From contig NYYP01000018.1 of the NCBI GenBank assembly GCA_002686835.1, forward strand, positions 35,533 through 82,642: a DNA stretch of 47,110 nt, read 5' to 3'. A program made the position numbers and the translations under genes. Source of the stretch: Opitutia bacterium (lineage in GTDB: Bacteria; Verrucomicrobiota; Verrucomicrobiia; Opitutales; Seribacteraceae). This document shows, piece after piece, positions 20,766 to 29,978 of the stretch (the stretch's first letter is position 1; every line of letters starts with the position of its first letter). Below the pieces are notes generated by a model. It was not told where the DNA came from and ran no database searches. It worked only from the letters and a program-made list of their open reading frames with translations.

Positions 20766-20808
20766 TTTAATCGTTTTCCTCCATATATTTATCTATAGTG
20801 AAATACCT

Positions 20809-21888
20809 ATGGAAGGGCTACCAAATATCGAACCATTTAGGCAAAGGTATAAAAAGATTGAAGATAAACTCTCCGAACCCGATGTTTTTAAGGATTCTTT
20901 GCGAGCAAGCTCTTTAAATAGGGAGCATACTCGCATCAGAAAAATCTTAGAAATTTATGATGATGCCAACCGATGTCTTTCTGAAATATCCTCAACAAAC
21001 GAATTATTGGAAGATCCGGAACTGGGGTTAGCCGCTCAGGAAGAAATAGAGCTTTTGGAAAAAAGGTCTGAAAAATTGAGGCATTCTTTATTGGTAGCTA
21101 TGCTTCCAGTAGAAGCCGATACTGGAAAGAATACCATCATAGAAATTCGTGCGGGTGCAGGTGGAGATGAGGCGTCACTTTTTGCTGCAGATTTGTTTAG
21201 GATGTATTGTAAATACGGAGAAAATAAGTCCTGGGGTTTTGAGTGTTTAAGCCAAAGTACCTCTGAAACTGGCGGTTTTAAAGAGGTTGTTTTTATTTTT
21301 AGGGGAGAAGATGCCTGGACAAAAATGAGGTTTGAAAGTGGTGTTCACAGAGTCCAGCGGATTCCAGTAACAGAAGCCGGTGGAAGAATCCATACCTCAA
21401 CTGCTACAGTTGCTGTTCTTCCAGAAGCTCAGGAAGTCGAAATTTCTATCGATCCACAAGATTTAGAAATTAGTGTGTGTAGGGCCTCGGGACCAGGTGG
21501 ACAAGGAGTCAATACCACTGACTCTGCAGTTCAAATAATGCATAAGCCTAGTGGGATATCTGTATATTGTGCCGACGAGAGATCCCAATTAAAAAACAAA
21601 AACAAAGCAATGACTGTACTGCGTTCTCGTTTATTAAAGGCAAAACAAGCTGAAGAGGACGCCAAGTATGCAAAAGATAGAAAAAGCCAAGTCGGGTCAG
21701 GGGACAGAAGTGAGAGAATCAGAACATATAATTTTCCACAAAGTAGATTAACGGATCATAGAATTAACTATTCTTCGCATGCCTTAAATGATTCGATGAT
21801 GGGAGATTTAGATCATCTCATTGATGCCCTTCTAGCCAACGACCAGGCTGTCAAATTAAAGGATGTCCTGAATAATGGAAAACAATGA
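20809..21888 (+). CDS. prfA: Peptide chain release factor 1
   Basis: RF1 releases the finished peptide at UAA and UAG. The 359 residues include the catalytic GGQ loop (RASGPGGQGVNTTDSAV, about residues 222-238) and the tripeptide anticodon PVT in RVQRIPVTEAGGRIHTS, which marks RF1 rather than RF2 (SPF). The N-terminal helical domain is complete. The ATG at 20809 starts MEGLPNIEPFRQRYKKIEDK. The 3' end overlaps prmC by 14 nt; PrmC methylates the Gln of this GGQ, so the pair is a functional operon. Confidence 0.97.
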   Translation: MEGLPNIEPFRQRYKKIEDKLSEPDVFKDSLRASSLNREHTRIRKILEIYDDANRCLSEISSTNELLEDPELGLAAQEEIELLEKRSEKLRHSLLVAMLPVEADTGKNTIIEIRAGAGGDEASLFAADLFRMYCKYGENKSWGFECLSQSTSETGGFKEVVFIFRGEDAWTKMRFESGVHRVQRIPVTEAGGRIHTSTATVAVLPEAQEVEISIDPQDLEISVCRASGPGGQGVNTTDSAVQIMHKPSGISVYCADERSQLKNKNKAMTVLRSRLLKAKQAEEDAKYAKDRKSQVGSGDRSERIRTYNFPQSRLTDHRINYSSHALNDSMMGDLDHLIDALLANDQAVKLKDVLNNGKQ

Positions 21889-22735
21889 AAGCCTTTCTAT
21901 TCTTGAAGTAGTAACTAAATCTTCCGAGTATTTAGAAAGAAAGGGCGTCCCAAACTATAAAATTGATGCGGAATGGTTGGTTGCTTTTGTGTTGGGCTGC
22001 AAAAGAATGGATCTCTATTTACGGTATGGAGAAATTTTGGGAGGCAACATATTATCCAAAATTAAAACCTTGGTAATGCGAAGGGGTAGCAGGATCCCTT
22101 TGCAACACATTTTAGGTCAAGTTCAGTTTGCTGGATTAACCTTAAAATCTGACAACCGGGCACTTATTCCCAGGTGTGAAACTGAGTTTTTGGTAGACAT
22201 TTTGCATAATAGGCTAACTGCAAATTTTAATGGAAAAATTGCAGATTTAGGAAGTGGCAGTGGTGCAATTATTTTGGCCCTTTGTTCTATGATGCCTCAT
22301 GCGACTGGTTGTGGCTTTGATAACTCGCAAAAGGCAATATCTTTAGCTAAAGAAAATCTTTCCTTTTGTGACCAAGAGGGTCATGTTTGTTTTAAAGAAT
22401 TTGATTGGAGAAAGCAAAATCAATTACCAGAACCGTATGATCTGATTATTTCTAATCCGCCTTATCTCTCCCATGATGAATGGGATCAGGCTGAACCAGA
22501 GGTTAAAATGTACGACCCCAGCAACGCTTTGGTTGCTCAAAAGCAAGGACTCTCTGACATTGAAAATGTTATTGAGGTGGCAATAAATTCTTTACCACCA
22601 AAAGGCTATTTAGCTCTGGAATTTGGTGCGAGTCAGGCAGAAATAGTAGGAGATTTGTTAACAGAAGGATTTACTTTTGAAATTATGGCTGACCAATTTT
22701 TGATTAGGCGGTTTGTACTGGCTGTTAAAAAATAA
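21875..22735 (+). CDS. prmC: Release factor glutamine methyltransferase
   Basis: PrmC (HemK) methylates the GGQ glutamine of RF1 and RF2 using S-adenosylmethionine. The 286-residue protein has an N-terminal helical domain, the family segment VQFAGLTLKSDNRALIPRCE (normally the LIPRPETE region; here PRCETE), the SAM loop IADLGSGSGAIILALC and the catalytic NPPY in LIISNPPYLSHDEW. The ATG at 21875 lies inside the prfA end, consistent with coupling. It ends 5 nt before the convergent prc stop. Confidence 0.95.
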   Translation: MENNESLSILEVVTKSSEYLERKGVPNYKIDAEWLVAFVLGCKRMDLYLRYGEILGGNILSKIKTLVMRRGSRIPLQHILGQVQFAGLTLKSDNRALIPRCETEFLVDILHNRLTANFNGKIADLGSGSGAIILALCSMMPHATGCGFDNSQKAISLAKENLSFCDQEGHVCFKEFDWRKQNQLPEPYDLIISNPPYLSHDEWDQAEPEVKMYDPSNALVAQKQGLSDIENVIEVAINSLPPKGYLALEFGASQAEIVGDLLTEGFTFEIMADQFLIRRFVLAVKK

Positions 22736-22740
22736 GTTCT

Positions 22741-24969
22741 CTAAATATTTTTGTTTCCGCTCGAATGGGCATGCGCATTTTGCGATAACGAAATCTCATT
22801 TACCCAATCACTAAGAATTCTCAGGCTTTCATGGAGTCTTATATCAAGACGGTCAGGAATAGAAAAGTTGTTGTCTGATTGATTGTCATCCTCATCAGAT
22901 AGACCTCTAACAGCTAAGGATTTTACTTTTTGTTCAGTCACTACCTGAAGGACTAAATCTCTTGAGGGGTAGGATAGTGCAGAAAGTGTGTCATACTCCT
23001 TGGTAAGAGACTGTGTTTTATTAAGATCCAAAAGTTTTTCGTTGAGCCTATTTTTTAAATTAAGTGAGACAAGTTTTTGGTTTCTTTTGTGCTTAAACCA
23101 AGCGATGTTTTTTTCTAAATAATCAAACTCTTTTGAAGTTTTTTGTCTATTTATACTGGATGTACGCAATGATTCAATTGTTGATTCAGTGTACTTAAAC
23201 TCACCTTCAGGCCGTCGAAAGTTGACCTCTGAAATTTTATCCCAGTCGAGGGCCTTTTTGAGATCAGATTCCCCAATCGGAAGGTATTGATTTATCGAAT
23301 GCATAACGATATCGCTAGTTACACCTGTAAGTTGTGTGCTTTCACCTGATGGAAGGTAATACTTTTGGATTGTTATTTTGGCGGCACTCTTTTTGTTACC
23401 ATCAGCACTAAAGGAAAATGGAAGATTCATAGGCAAGAGGGATTGGACGGTTCCCTTGCCATGGGTTGATGTATCTCCAACAATAATTGCCCTGCGATGG
23501 TTTTTTAACGCTCCTGCAACAATCTCAGATGCAGATGCACTGTAACGAGAGACAAGGACGATAAGTGGACCATCCCAAATTAATTTTGGGTTAAAATCGA
23601 ATTTCTTACGGACTTTCCCATCAGAACTTTTCACCTGAACAACAGGTCCTCGCGATATGAATAAGCCCGCCAGGTTGACTGCTTCGCTAAGATAGCCCCC
23701 ACCATTTCTGCGAAGATCCAATATTAGACCCTGTATTGATTCTTTCTTGAGCACATTTACTAATTCCTCAACATCATCAGTTGCTTTATGGCCATCACCA
23801 CTGGAGCCGTAAAAGGAAGGCAGTTCGACTACGCCCAGTAAGAGCTTCTCGTCATTTCTGGTAACTTTGTGAAGTGAAGCAGTTGCTAAATTAGCTGTGA
23901 GCTTGATCTTGTCTCGAATAATTTTAACCGTTTTAGTGGTGGACGGATTAGCGAATGGACGAATTTTTAAGGAAACCAAAGTGTCCTTAGGGCCCTTGAT
24001 CAACTCTACTATTTTGGAAAGTTTCATATCAACGACATCAACAAACTCACCTTCCCCTTGAGCGACCTGCAGTATGATGTCTTCTGGTTCTAATTCGCGT
24101 GAGGCTTCAGCTGGACCACCCGGTAGCAATTCTTTGATTGTGCAGTAGCCGTCAGAATCAGTCAGAACAGCCCCAATCCCAACAAATTCATTGTGCATTG
24201 CCTGATCAAACTTTTCTTTCTCTTTAATATTTAGAAATGAGGTATGGGGATCAAACATTTGAGTCAAGGTGGTTAGGTACAATTCCTGTACATCCGTAGC
24301 TTCAAATTCTAATATATTTTTGTGCCACCTTTCATACTTTTTCCTAATCTTTTTAAGAGTTTCTTCCTCCCTCTTTGTAAGCAGTTCGATGGTTTCATTT
24401 ATGGATTCATTTTCATCAATTTGTGAAAAGATTTCATTGATGTATTCGTGTGTAACCAAAAGGCTCCAGACTCGGTTTAAATCGTCGGTATTTTGTGACC
24501 AATTAACTTCAGACCTATCAACAAGAAAGGAATGGTTTCCGTCAAGATTGGGTGCTTTCTGTAAATTTTCTAAAGTATGCTCAAGCCTTCCTAAAGCTTT
24601 TCGTCGGTAAACTTCATAGATTTCGAAGGCTGGAAATAAATTTCCCTGCCTGAGGTAGGTGAGCAGAGTTGGCTCGTACCTGTTTATAAATTCGTCGAGA
24701 TCGGACGCAGTGAAGAATAGCTTTTGTTTGTCTAGGTTATTGATGTAGTTTTCGAGAAATATTTTTCGGTCTAGCTGTTGTATTGAAAGTTTTTTAAAGT
24801 GAGCTTTTTCCAATGCACCCAAAAGCCATTTGGTTTCATCAGACATTAGGGCAGTGGGTACAAGTGGTTCTTGTTTGGTATGATTTAAGAGCAAGTGCTC
24901 ACTGTCTTTAGAAGCAAACAGGCTGGCAAATGAAATGAATGTCAGGAAAAATAAAAGGAGATATTTCAT
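22741..24969 (-). CDS. prc: Carboxy-terminal processing (tail-specific) protease Prc
   Basis: This is a periplasmic S41 serine protease that trims C-termini and regulates murein hydrolases in other bacteria. The 742 residues show a signal peptide (MKYLLLFFLTFISFASLFA), an N-terminal Tsp domain, a PDZ domain near residue 280 (EFVGIGAVLTDSDG; LLPGGPAEAS), and the protease core with the catalytic Ser in SRYSASASEIVAG (about residue 476) and Lys in STHGKGTVQ (about residue 503). A long C-terminal helical domain follows, as in E. coli Prc. The start is ATG at 24969. The gene converges with prmC. A Glu/Asp-rich tail and HAHSSG occur at the end. Confidence 0.93.
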   Translation of the reverse strand: MKYLLLFFLTFISFASLFASKDSEHLLLNHTKQEPLVPTALMSDETKWLLGALEKAHFKKLSIQQLDRKIFLENYINNLDKQKLFFTASDLDEFINRYEPTLLTYLRQGNLFPAFEIYEVYRRKALGRLEHTLENLQKAPNLDGNHSFLVDRSEVNWSQNTDDLNRVWSLLVTHEYINEIFSQIDENESINETIELLTKREEETLKKIRKKYERWHKNILEFEATDVQELYLTTLTQMFDPHTSFLNIKEKEKFDQAMHNEFVGIGAVLTDSDGYCTIKELLPGGPAEASRELEPEDIILQVAQGEGEFVDVVDMKLSKIVELIKGPKDTLVSLKIRPFANPSTTKTVKIIRDKIKLTANLATASLHKVTRNDEKLLLGVVELPSFYGSSGDGHKATDDVEELVNVLKKESIQGLILDLRRNGGGYLSEAVNLAGLFISRGPVVQVKSSDGKVRKKFDFNPKLIWDGPLIVLVSRYSASASEIVAGALKNHRRAIIVGDTSTHGKGTVQSLLPMNLPFSFSADGNKKSAAKITIQKYYLPSGESTQLTGVTSDIVMHSINQYLPIGESDLKKALDWDKISEVNFRRPEGEFKYTESTIESLRTSSINRQKTSKEFDYLEKNIAWFKHKRNQKLVSLNLKNRLNEKLLDLNKTQSLTKEYDTLSALSYPSRDLVLQVVTEQKVKSLAVRGLSDEDDNQSDNNFSIPDRLDIRLHESLRILSDWVNEISLSQNAHAHSSGNKNI

Positions 24970-24989
24970 TAAGTAGCAAAAGTGGGGTA

Positions 24990-25850
24990 CTATTTTTCTA
25001 ACAGCTTTTTCGCTTTTTCCAAAGTCTCTTTTTCCTGATCTGTTAACGAACCAAAGCCCTTTGCATTAATTTTATCCAGTATTCTGTCAGTTTCTTCTTT
25101 TATGGAAGCAGAGTTTCCAAAATTAACATGAAATTTTGTTTTGATACTAGCTCCCTTGGAAGAAACGGGATTAGGTGGATTTGAAGTAAATTTGAACCTG
25201 AATGGAAGATTTAGCCTACCGATTGAAACTAAATAAAACAGAAGTCCACACAGCATGCCACCAAGATGTGCAGAATGAGCAATTCCTCCAGAAGAGGGGA
25301 GTTCTGTATAAACAAAACCATACAATTCTAATCCTAAAGTAGCCCAGAGAACCCATTTGGGTTTTAAGGTCATTGGTAGTATGAAAAATAATAAAAGTGT
25401 AATCGGTTGATTGGGGCGTGATAAGCAAAAGATACAAAGTCCTCCAAGTACAATAGCTGATGAACCCATAATGTATTGCTGTGGTAGGGTATTTACAGGA
25501 ATCCATGCTAATAGACCAAATATAAGAGCACATATACAAAATGTTCTAAATTTATCTCTGCCAAGAAGTTGCTCAACTGGTCTGCAGATAAAATGTATAC
25601 CGATTAAGTTCACCAATAGATGAAGGGGCCCGTCATGAATTAAACCATATGTCAGGGGAGTCCACAAACAACCATTAGTTAGATTATAAAGTCCAAATGC
25701 AAAAGTTTGGTTAATTAATTGCGGTGTGTAGAGAAGACTTAATATAGCTTGTAATAAAAAACAGGAAATTAGTAAAATTATCAACTGATCACATATGGAT
25801 CTGTTGAAAAGATTGCTTGGTGTCTTCATGTAACTTCTGTCATATAGCAT
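24990..25850 (-). CDS. Rhomboid-family intramembrane serine protease
   Basis: The 286-residue protein has six predicted transmembrane helices. The catalytic Ser lies in IMGSSAIVLGG (about residue 128) and the catalytic His in AHSAHLGGMLCG (about residue 195). HLLVNLIGIHF is the conserved segment of helix 2. A soluble C-terminal tail ends in a short helix, LTDQEKETLEKAKKLLEK, seen in other bacterial rhomboids. Substrates cannot be predicted. The start is ATG at 25850, with an alternative ATG at 25829. It is divergent from comEC over 43 nt and lies 20 nt upstream of prc on the same strand, so the two may form an envelope-proteolysis unit. Confidence 0.9.
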   Translation of the reverse strand: MLYDRSYMKTPSNLFNRSICDQLIILLISCFLLQAILSLLYTPQLINQTFAFGLYNLTNGCLWTPLTYGLIHDGPLHLLVNLIGIHFICRPVEQLLGRDKFRTFCICALIFGLLAWIPVNTLPQQYIMGSSAIVLGGLCIFCLSRPNQPITLLLFFILPMTLKPKWVLWATLGLELYGFVYTELPSSGGIAHSAHLGGMLCGLLFYLVSIGRLNLPFRFKFTSNPPNPVSSKGASIKTKFHVNFGNSASIKEETDRILDKINAKGFGSLTDQEKETLEKAKKLLEK

Positions 25851-25893
25851 AGAAAATAAAGAATAGTAGATATAGAATAGAAAAACAATACCG

Positions 25894-27378
25894 ATGTTTA
25901 GAGAGTTAAAGAGTGAATCACATTTGGTATTGTTAGTTGCGATGCTACTTATTTCAATATTTCTAGTATGTTACAGTAGTTTGTGTGCAAATATAATGCT
26001 AGTAACGATGGTTATTTTGCTGTTATTTTTAAGTTTGCGAATCAAAAACCATGGAATAAAAAAGTTATTAATAGTTTTTGGGATTAGTACGGTATATTTA
26101 ATAAATTTGATCATCGGAATTCCAAATGAAGATGATGCCTTGCAATTGGGTGATATATGTAAAGAATATAAATGGATGATTTCGCCTATTAGAAGTGTCA
26201 ATGAAAACAACGTTAGTACAATTGTCGCAAAAGTTATATCTACAAGTCCAGAAAATAAAAAACTAAAAGATAGGTTAGTATATGTAAAAAGTAATAGATT
26301 AAAAGGACAGCAATTTAAAAAATTTAATATTGTAGGAAAAACGGTTAAGATAAATCCTGGAAATGAAAATGTACGTGTGGAAAATGCAAGAAACTACAAT
26401 GATACAAAAACAAAAAGACTTCAGTATTTAACAAGAGAAAAAAGGCAGGTTACTGAAATATTAGAATATAAATCAGTTTCTTTTGGGTGGGCGATGTTGA
26501 CAGGGTCGAAAGAATTTTTAACAAAAAACGAACAAGACCTTTTTCTAAAAACGGGAACAATTCATCTTTTTGCAGTAAGTGGTTTACATATTGGTTTCTT
26601 TTATTTATTGCTTACAATATTATTCTATCCAATTAAATTAAATGGTGCTATTTTATTAATTATAAAATTAATTATATGTTTCTTTTATATATTTCTGATT
26701 GATTTCCCTTATTCTGCATTAAGAGCTTTTTTAATGATTGGCGTTTTTGAAATTTGCAGATTTTTATATATCAAACAAAAAGTTATTTCGTTCTTTAGTA
26801 TTTCTATGATTATATTATTAGTTTTTGATAGCTCTATATTTTTCTCATTAAGTGCTCAATTATCATATACAGTGGTTTTATTCATTTTATTTTCAATTCC
26901 TCATAAGGTTTCTAATTTATCAATATTAAAATCGTCTATATATAATATATACAGACTTATAGTTATATCTGTCTCAGCTTCAGCCGGTTCATCACTTTTG
27001 GTGCTCGATTACTTTAATCACTTTTCTTTCCTTGGTGTTTTAGCTAATATATTAATTTCTCCATTAATTTTCATATTTTATACAGTCAATATTTTGTTTT
27101 TTTTAAGCTTTTTAGCATTTGATTCTCTTTTTTTACTCGATTTTCATAACTGTTTCTACGAAATCATTAATTTCATTATTAAAAGTGTTTTTAATCTATC
27201 TTCAATTTTACCGGAATTCTCTGGAATTAGTTTTGAAATCATTAATTTGTGGCATTTTTGTGTTTTTTTATGCTTACTCTTTACATTTTGCTTTCGTTTC
27301 TCATTCCAAATCAAAGCAAAATTTATTTTTCTTTATTACGGTATCTTCTGGCTATATTGCTTCATTGCATCCGTTTAA
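25894..27378 (+). CDS. comEC: ComEC/Rec2-family DNA-uptake channel, short form without the metallo-beta-lactamase domain
   Basis: ComEC forms the inner-membrane channel for single-stranded DNA in natural transformation. The 494 residues have N-terminal helices, a soluble OB-like part (residues 85-185) and the Competence domain, with KTGTIHLFAVSGLHIG (about residues 219-234), SALRAFLMIG and SASAGSSLLVLDYFNHFS. The usual C-terminal metallo-beta-lactamase-like domain of roughly 250 residues is missing. Only 75 nt separate the stop from the next gene, so no remnant exists. The gene is clearly more AT-rich than its neighbours, with many AUA/UUA codons. The ATG at 25894 begins MFRELKSESH. Confidence 0.88.
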   Translation: MFRELKSESHLVLLVAMLLISIFLVCYSSLCANIMLVTMVILLLFLSLRIKNHGIKKLLIVFGISTVYLINLIIGIPNEDDALQLGDICKEYKWMISPIRSVNENNVSTIVAKVISTSPENKKLKDRLVYVKSNRLKGQQFKKFNIVGKTVKINPGNENVRVENARNYNDTKTKRLQYLTREKRQVTEILEYKSVSFGWAMLTGSKEFLTKNEQDLFLKTGTIHLFAVSGLHIGFFYLLLTILFYPIKLNGAILLIIKLIICFFYIFLIDFPYSALRAFLMIGVFEICRFLYIKQKVISFFSISMIILLVFDSSIFFSLSAQLSYTVVLFILFSIPHKVSNLSILKSSIYNIYRLIVISVSASAGSSLLVLDYFNHFSFLGVLANILISPLIFIFYTVNILFFLSFLAFDSLFLLDFHNCFYEIINFIIKSVFNLSSILPEFSGISFEIINLWHFCVFLCLLFTFCFRFSFQIKAKFIFLYYGIFWLYCFIASV

Positions 27379-27453
27379 TATAATATTCTCACAACTGTTG
27401 ATGATTGCCCTTGTTGTTATTGTGACTTATTAATTCTCCTTTGGCTTTTATGT

Positions 27454-28584
27454 ATGTACTCTAAAGATAGTTTAAATTTGTGGCGGAGCGGTCAGGGTTA
27501 CTGGAAAAACATTCCCGCCTCCCAGTGGAACGACTGGAAATGGCAAATGAGAAATCGTTTAAGCCGTAAAACCGAGATTTGTGAATACTTATCCCTGAAC
27601 GAGGATGAATCTATTGGTTTAGACATTGTGAAGGATAAGCTATTGGTTTCAATTACACCTCATTTTTTTAACTTAATTGATCCTGATAATCCACTTTGTC
27701 CCATTAGAAAGCAGGTTATACCCAATAAATCTGAGGGAATATCTTTGGGCTACGAAGATGTAGATCCTGTTGGAGAAGAGGGGTCTATGGTAACGCCTGG
27801 TTTGGTTCACCGTTATCCGGACAGGGTACTCTTTTTGGTAACAGACAGATGTGGTTCTTATTGTAGGTACTGTACACGAAGTAGACTTGTTTCAAATGCT
27901 CAGGGGTATGGGTTTCATCCTAATTTTGAACAAGGTTTAGATTATATAAGAAAGCATACAGAGATTCGTGATGTTCTCATTAGCGGAGGTGACCCTCTCC
28001 TTTTATCAGACAACAAACTTTCTACATTATTGGGTGAACTGGCTAATATTTCCCATGTTGAGTTCGTTCGATTAGGTTCACGTTTACCCGTTTTTCTACC
28101 CCAACGTATTACCTCTGATTTATTACATGCCTTAAAGTCTCATCCAAATTTGTGGATGAGTATTCATGTGAACCACCCCAAAGAATGCACTGTTGAGTTG
28201 AGGAACGCTTGCCATAAACTTGCCGAGTCTGGCATCCCACTTGGTAACCAATCTGTTTTGCTTAAGGGTATCAATGATGATGTGGATGTTATGAAAAGCC
28301 TTATTCATCGTCTTTTGATAATGAAGGTTCGACCATATTATTTATACCAATGTGATTTAGTTCCTGGTACCTCCCATTTACGCACGCCTGTTTCAAAGGG
28401 TATCGAAATTATAAAAGGCTTGAGGGGTTCGACTACTGGTTATGCCATTCCTCAATTTGTTATTGATGCTCCGGGAGGGGGGGGTAAAATACCCCTCAAC
28501 CCAAATTATGTGGAAGAAGTGGATGGTGATATTTGGAAATTGAAGAACTTTGAGGATAGGATCTTTAGTTATTACTCTGTCTAA
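27454..28584 (+). CDS. kamA: KamA-family radical SAM aminomutase (lysine 2,3-aminomutase-like)
   Basis: This family uses a 4Fe-4S cluster, S-adenosylmethionine and pyridoxal phosphate to move an amino group on lysine, either free or on elongation factor P (EpmB). The 376 residues show the N-terminal WNDWKWQMRNRL, the cluster motif CGSYCRYC (Cys133, Cys137, Cys140), the SAM-binding SGGDPLLL and the PLP-lysine region DAPGGGGKIPLNPNY near the end. Conserved YYLYQCDLVPGTSHLRTPV supports the aminomutase. It lacks the C-terminal extension of clostridial KamA. I see no epmA or efp nearby, so free lysine versus EF-P cannot be decided. The ATG is at 27454. Confidence 0.87.
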   Translation: MYSKDSLNLWRSGQGYWKNIPASQWNDWKWQMRNRLSRKTEICEYLSLNEDESIGLDIVKDKLLVSITPHFFNLIDPDNPLCPIRKQVIPNKSEGISLGYEDVDPVGEEGSMVTPGLVHRYPDRVLFLVTDRCGSYCRYCTRSRLVSNAQGYGFHPNFEQGLDYIRKHTEIRDVLISGGDPLLLSDNKLSTLLGELANISHVEFVRLGSRLPVFLPQRITSDLLHALKSHPNLWMSIHVNHPKECTVELRNACHKLAESGIPLGNQSVLLKGINDDVDVMKSLIHRLLIMKVRPYYLYQCDLVPGTSHLRTPVSKGIEIIKGLRGSTTGYAIPQFVIDAPGGGGKIPLNPNYVEEVDGDIWKLKNFEDRIFSYYSV

Positions 28585-28598
28585 GATTGATAGTAAGC

Positions 28599-29738
28599 TC
28601 AATCTGTTCTGATTGGCATGACTACACAGAGAAATTCATTTTTCTTGTTTTTTTCTGCATTCACCTTGAACACCCCTGGGCTCATATCATCCCGAAATTC
28701 AAAAATTACCTTATCATGTGTTATGGATTTTAAAGGGTCCAATAGAAATTTTGGGTTAAAAGAAACCACCGCATCTTGTCCTTCATATTCTATAGTCATG
28801 GACTCGCTTGCATCACCTAGCGTACTTTGCCCATAAATTTCCATTTCATTGGTCTTAATTCTTAGGGTTACCTTGTCGTCCGATACTAAGGCTGCACGGT
28901 TCACGCACTCTAACATAAGTTCCCTTTCGACAACTGCTTGGTTGAAATCGTCTTTTGGAATAACCTGTTTGAAATTTGGGTACTTTCCTTCAACCACTTT
29001 AGATACCAAATAGATCGATTCCTGAAATCCCATGGTTTCATCCTTCTCGTTGGCTACATTCAGTTTGAGGGAAACTTGCCGATCCGTGAAGTTCAGTTCT
29101 ATTTCCTGAGCAACACTAGGAAGCCTTTCCAATTCTGCGACTGTTAATGAAGGGAGTATAAATTCTCCATTATTTTCAGGTGGTGTTTTCTCTTCCTTGC
29201 TGGTTACTGCCAGCCTTCTTCCGTCTGTTGCGACCAAAGATATTGTTTCTTCTTCTTTTTGGAAAAAGACTCCTTTAAGCATGTAACGTTCTTCGTTAAC
29301 TGATTGAGCATAAGACACACTTTTGAGCATAGAGGTGAGCTCTTCACGTGCTAATGTAAAAGATTTGCTGTTTTCTAGTTCGGGTAACGGAGGAAATTCC
29401 TTACTGTCCATGCCCACCAGGTTAAAAATGGACCCCCGGGTGGAAATGGTTGCTTTTGGGCTTCCGGTTGAAGATACATTGACTTCCATATCTGCTAATT
29501 CACGAACTATTCTTAATAATTCCTTTACGGGTAGTGTCACTGAACCTGTCTCTTCTACTTCTGCAGAAACCGTACATTTTATACCAAGATCTAAATTTGT
29601 TGTGGATAAAGATATGGCTCCATCTCTGGTTTCAATTAAAACATTTTGCAAAATGGGCATTGTTTTTCGCGAACCTACAACGCTTGAAACGAGTTGTAAT
29701 CCTGCACCGAAGTGGTCTCTGTTGATTTTGAAATTCAT
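28599..29738 (-). CDS. dnaN: DNA polymerase III beta sliding clamp
   Basis: DnaN is the ring clamp that tethers the replicative polymerase. The 379-residue product starts MNFKINRDHFGAGLQLVSSV. The three clamp domains are visible, with SRKTMPILQNVLIE, YMLKGVFFQKEEETISLVATDGRRLAV and, at the end, the hydrophobic-pocket tail NEFLCVVMPIRTD (usual VMPMR-L). The frame begins at a TTG one codon earlier; I use the ATG at 29738. It is transcribed away from the AT-rich gap with DnaA-box-like sites. No dnaA gene is in the window. Confidence 0.97.
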   Translation of the reverse strand: MNFKINRDHFGAGLQLVSSVVGSRKTMPILQNVLIETRDGAISLSTTNLDLGIKCTVSAEVEETGSVTLPVKELLRIVRELADMEVNVSSTGSPKATISTRGSIFNLVGMDSKEFPPLPELENSKSFTLAREELTSMLKSVSYAQSVNEERYMLKGVFFQKEEETISLVATDGRRLAVTSKEEKTPPENNGEFILPSLTVAELERLPSVAQEIELNFTDRQVSLKLNVANEKDETMGFQESIYLVSKVVEGKYPNFKQVIPKDDFNQAVVERELMLECVNRAALVSDDKVTLRIKTNEMEIYGQSTLGDASESMTIEYEGQDAVVSFNPKFLLDPLKSITHDKVIFEFRDDMSPGVFKVNAEKNKKNEFLCVVMPIRTD

Positions 29739-29741
29739 CAA

Positions 29742-29978
29742 GTATGTTTTGAAGCGGGTTTAAACTTTAAACAATACTTAATTATTAAGAAGATAATTAA
29801 AAGATAAAAACTTACTCTTAGTATAAGCTGCCAAAAACTAAAATAATTTTTTATTTATTTAATTATTAAAGATTTATAAAATAAACTTATGTGAATAAAG
29901 CTAGGAAGAAAAGAGGAAGAACTAAAGATCGTGGATAAAAAATCGGTAATCCACAAAAAAGTAACATAGAAATGAAAC
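29742..29978. other. AT-rich intergenic region upstream of dnaN with DnaA-box-like sites: candidate oriC
   Basis: This 237-nt gap has a perfect 9-mer matching TTATNCACA on the minus strand at 29890-29898 (plus strand TGTGAATAA). Two one-mismatch sites lie close by: the minus strand of 29930-29938 (TTATCCACG) and plus 29947-29955 (TAATCCACA). All three fall within 66 nt. To their left lies about 120 nt of almost pure A/T (29766-29890), which could serve as an unwinding element. A 15-nt palindrome, GTTTAAA-C-TTTAAAC, sits at 29758-29772 near dnaN. The region also carries the dnaN promoter. Assignment as origin is inference; it competes with a dnaA-linked origin elsewhere. Confidence 0.45.

Noticed and set aside
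27119-27433. 104-residue frame at the 3' end of comEC that extends past its stop
   Set aside because: It is a hydrophobic +2-frame shadow of a T-rich membrane gene and shows no metallo-beta-lactamase motif, so it is not a frameshifted ComEC tail.
28584-28605. Hairpin AGATTGA/TCAATCT between kamA and dnaN stops
   Set aside because: Stem of 7 bp with an 8-nt loop and no T-run on either strand; not convincing as a terminator.
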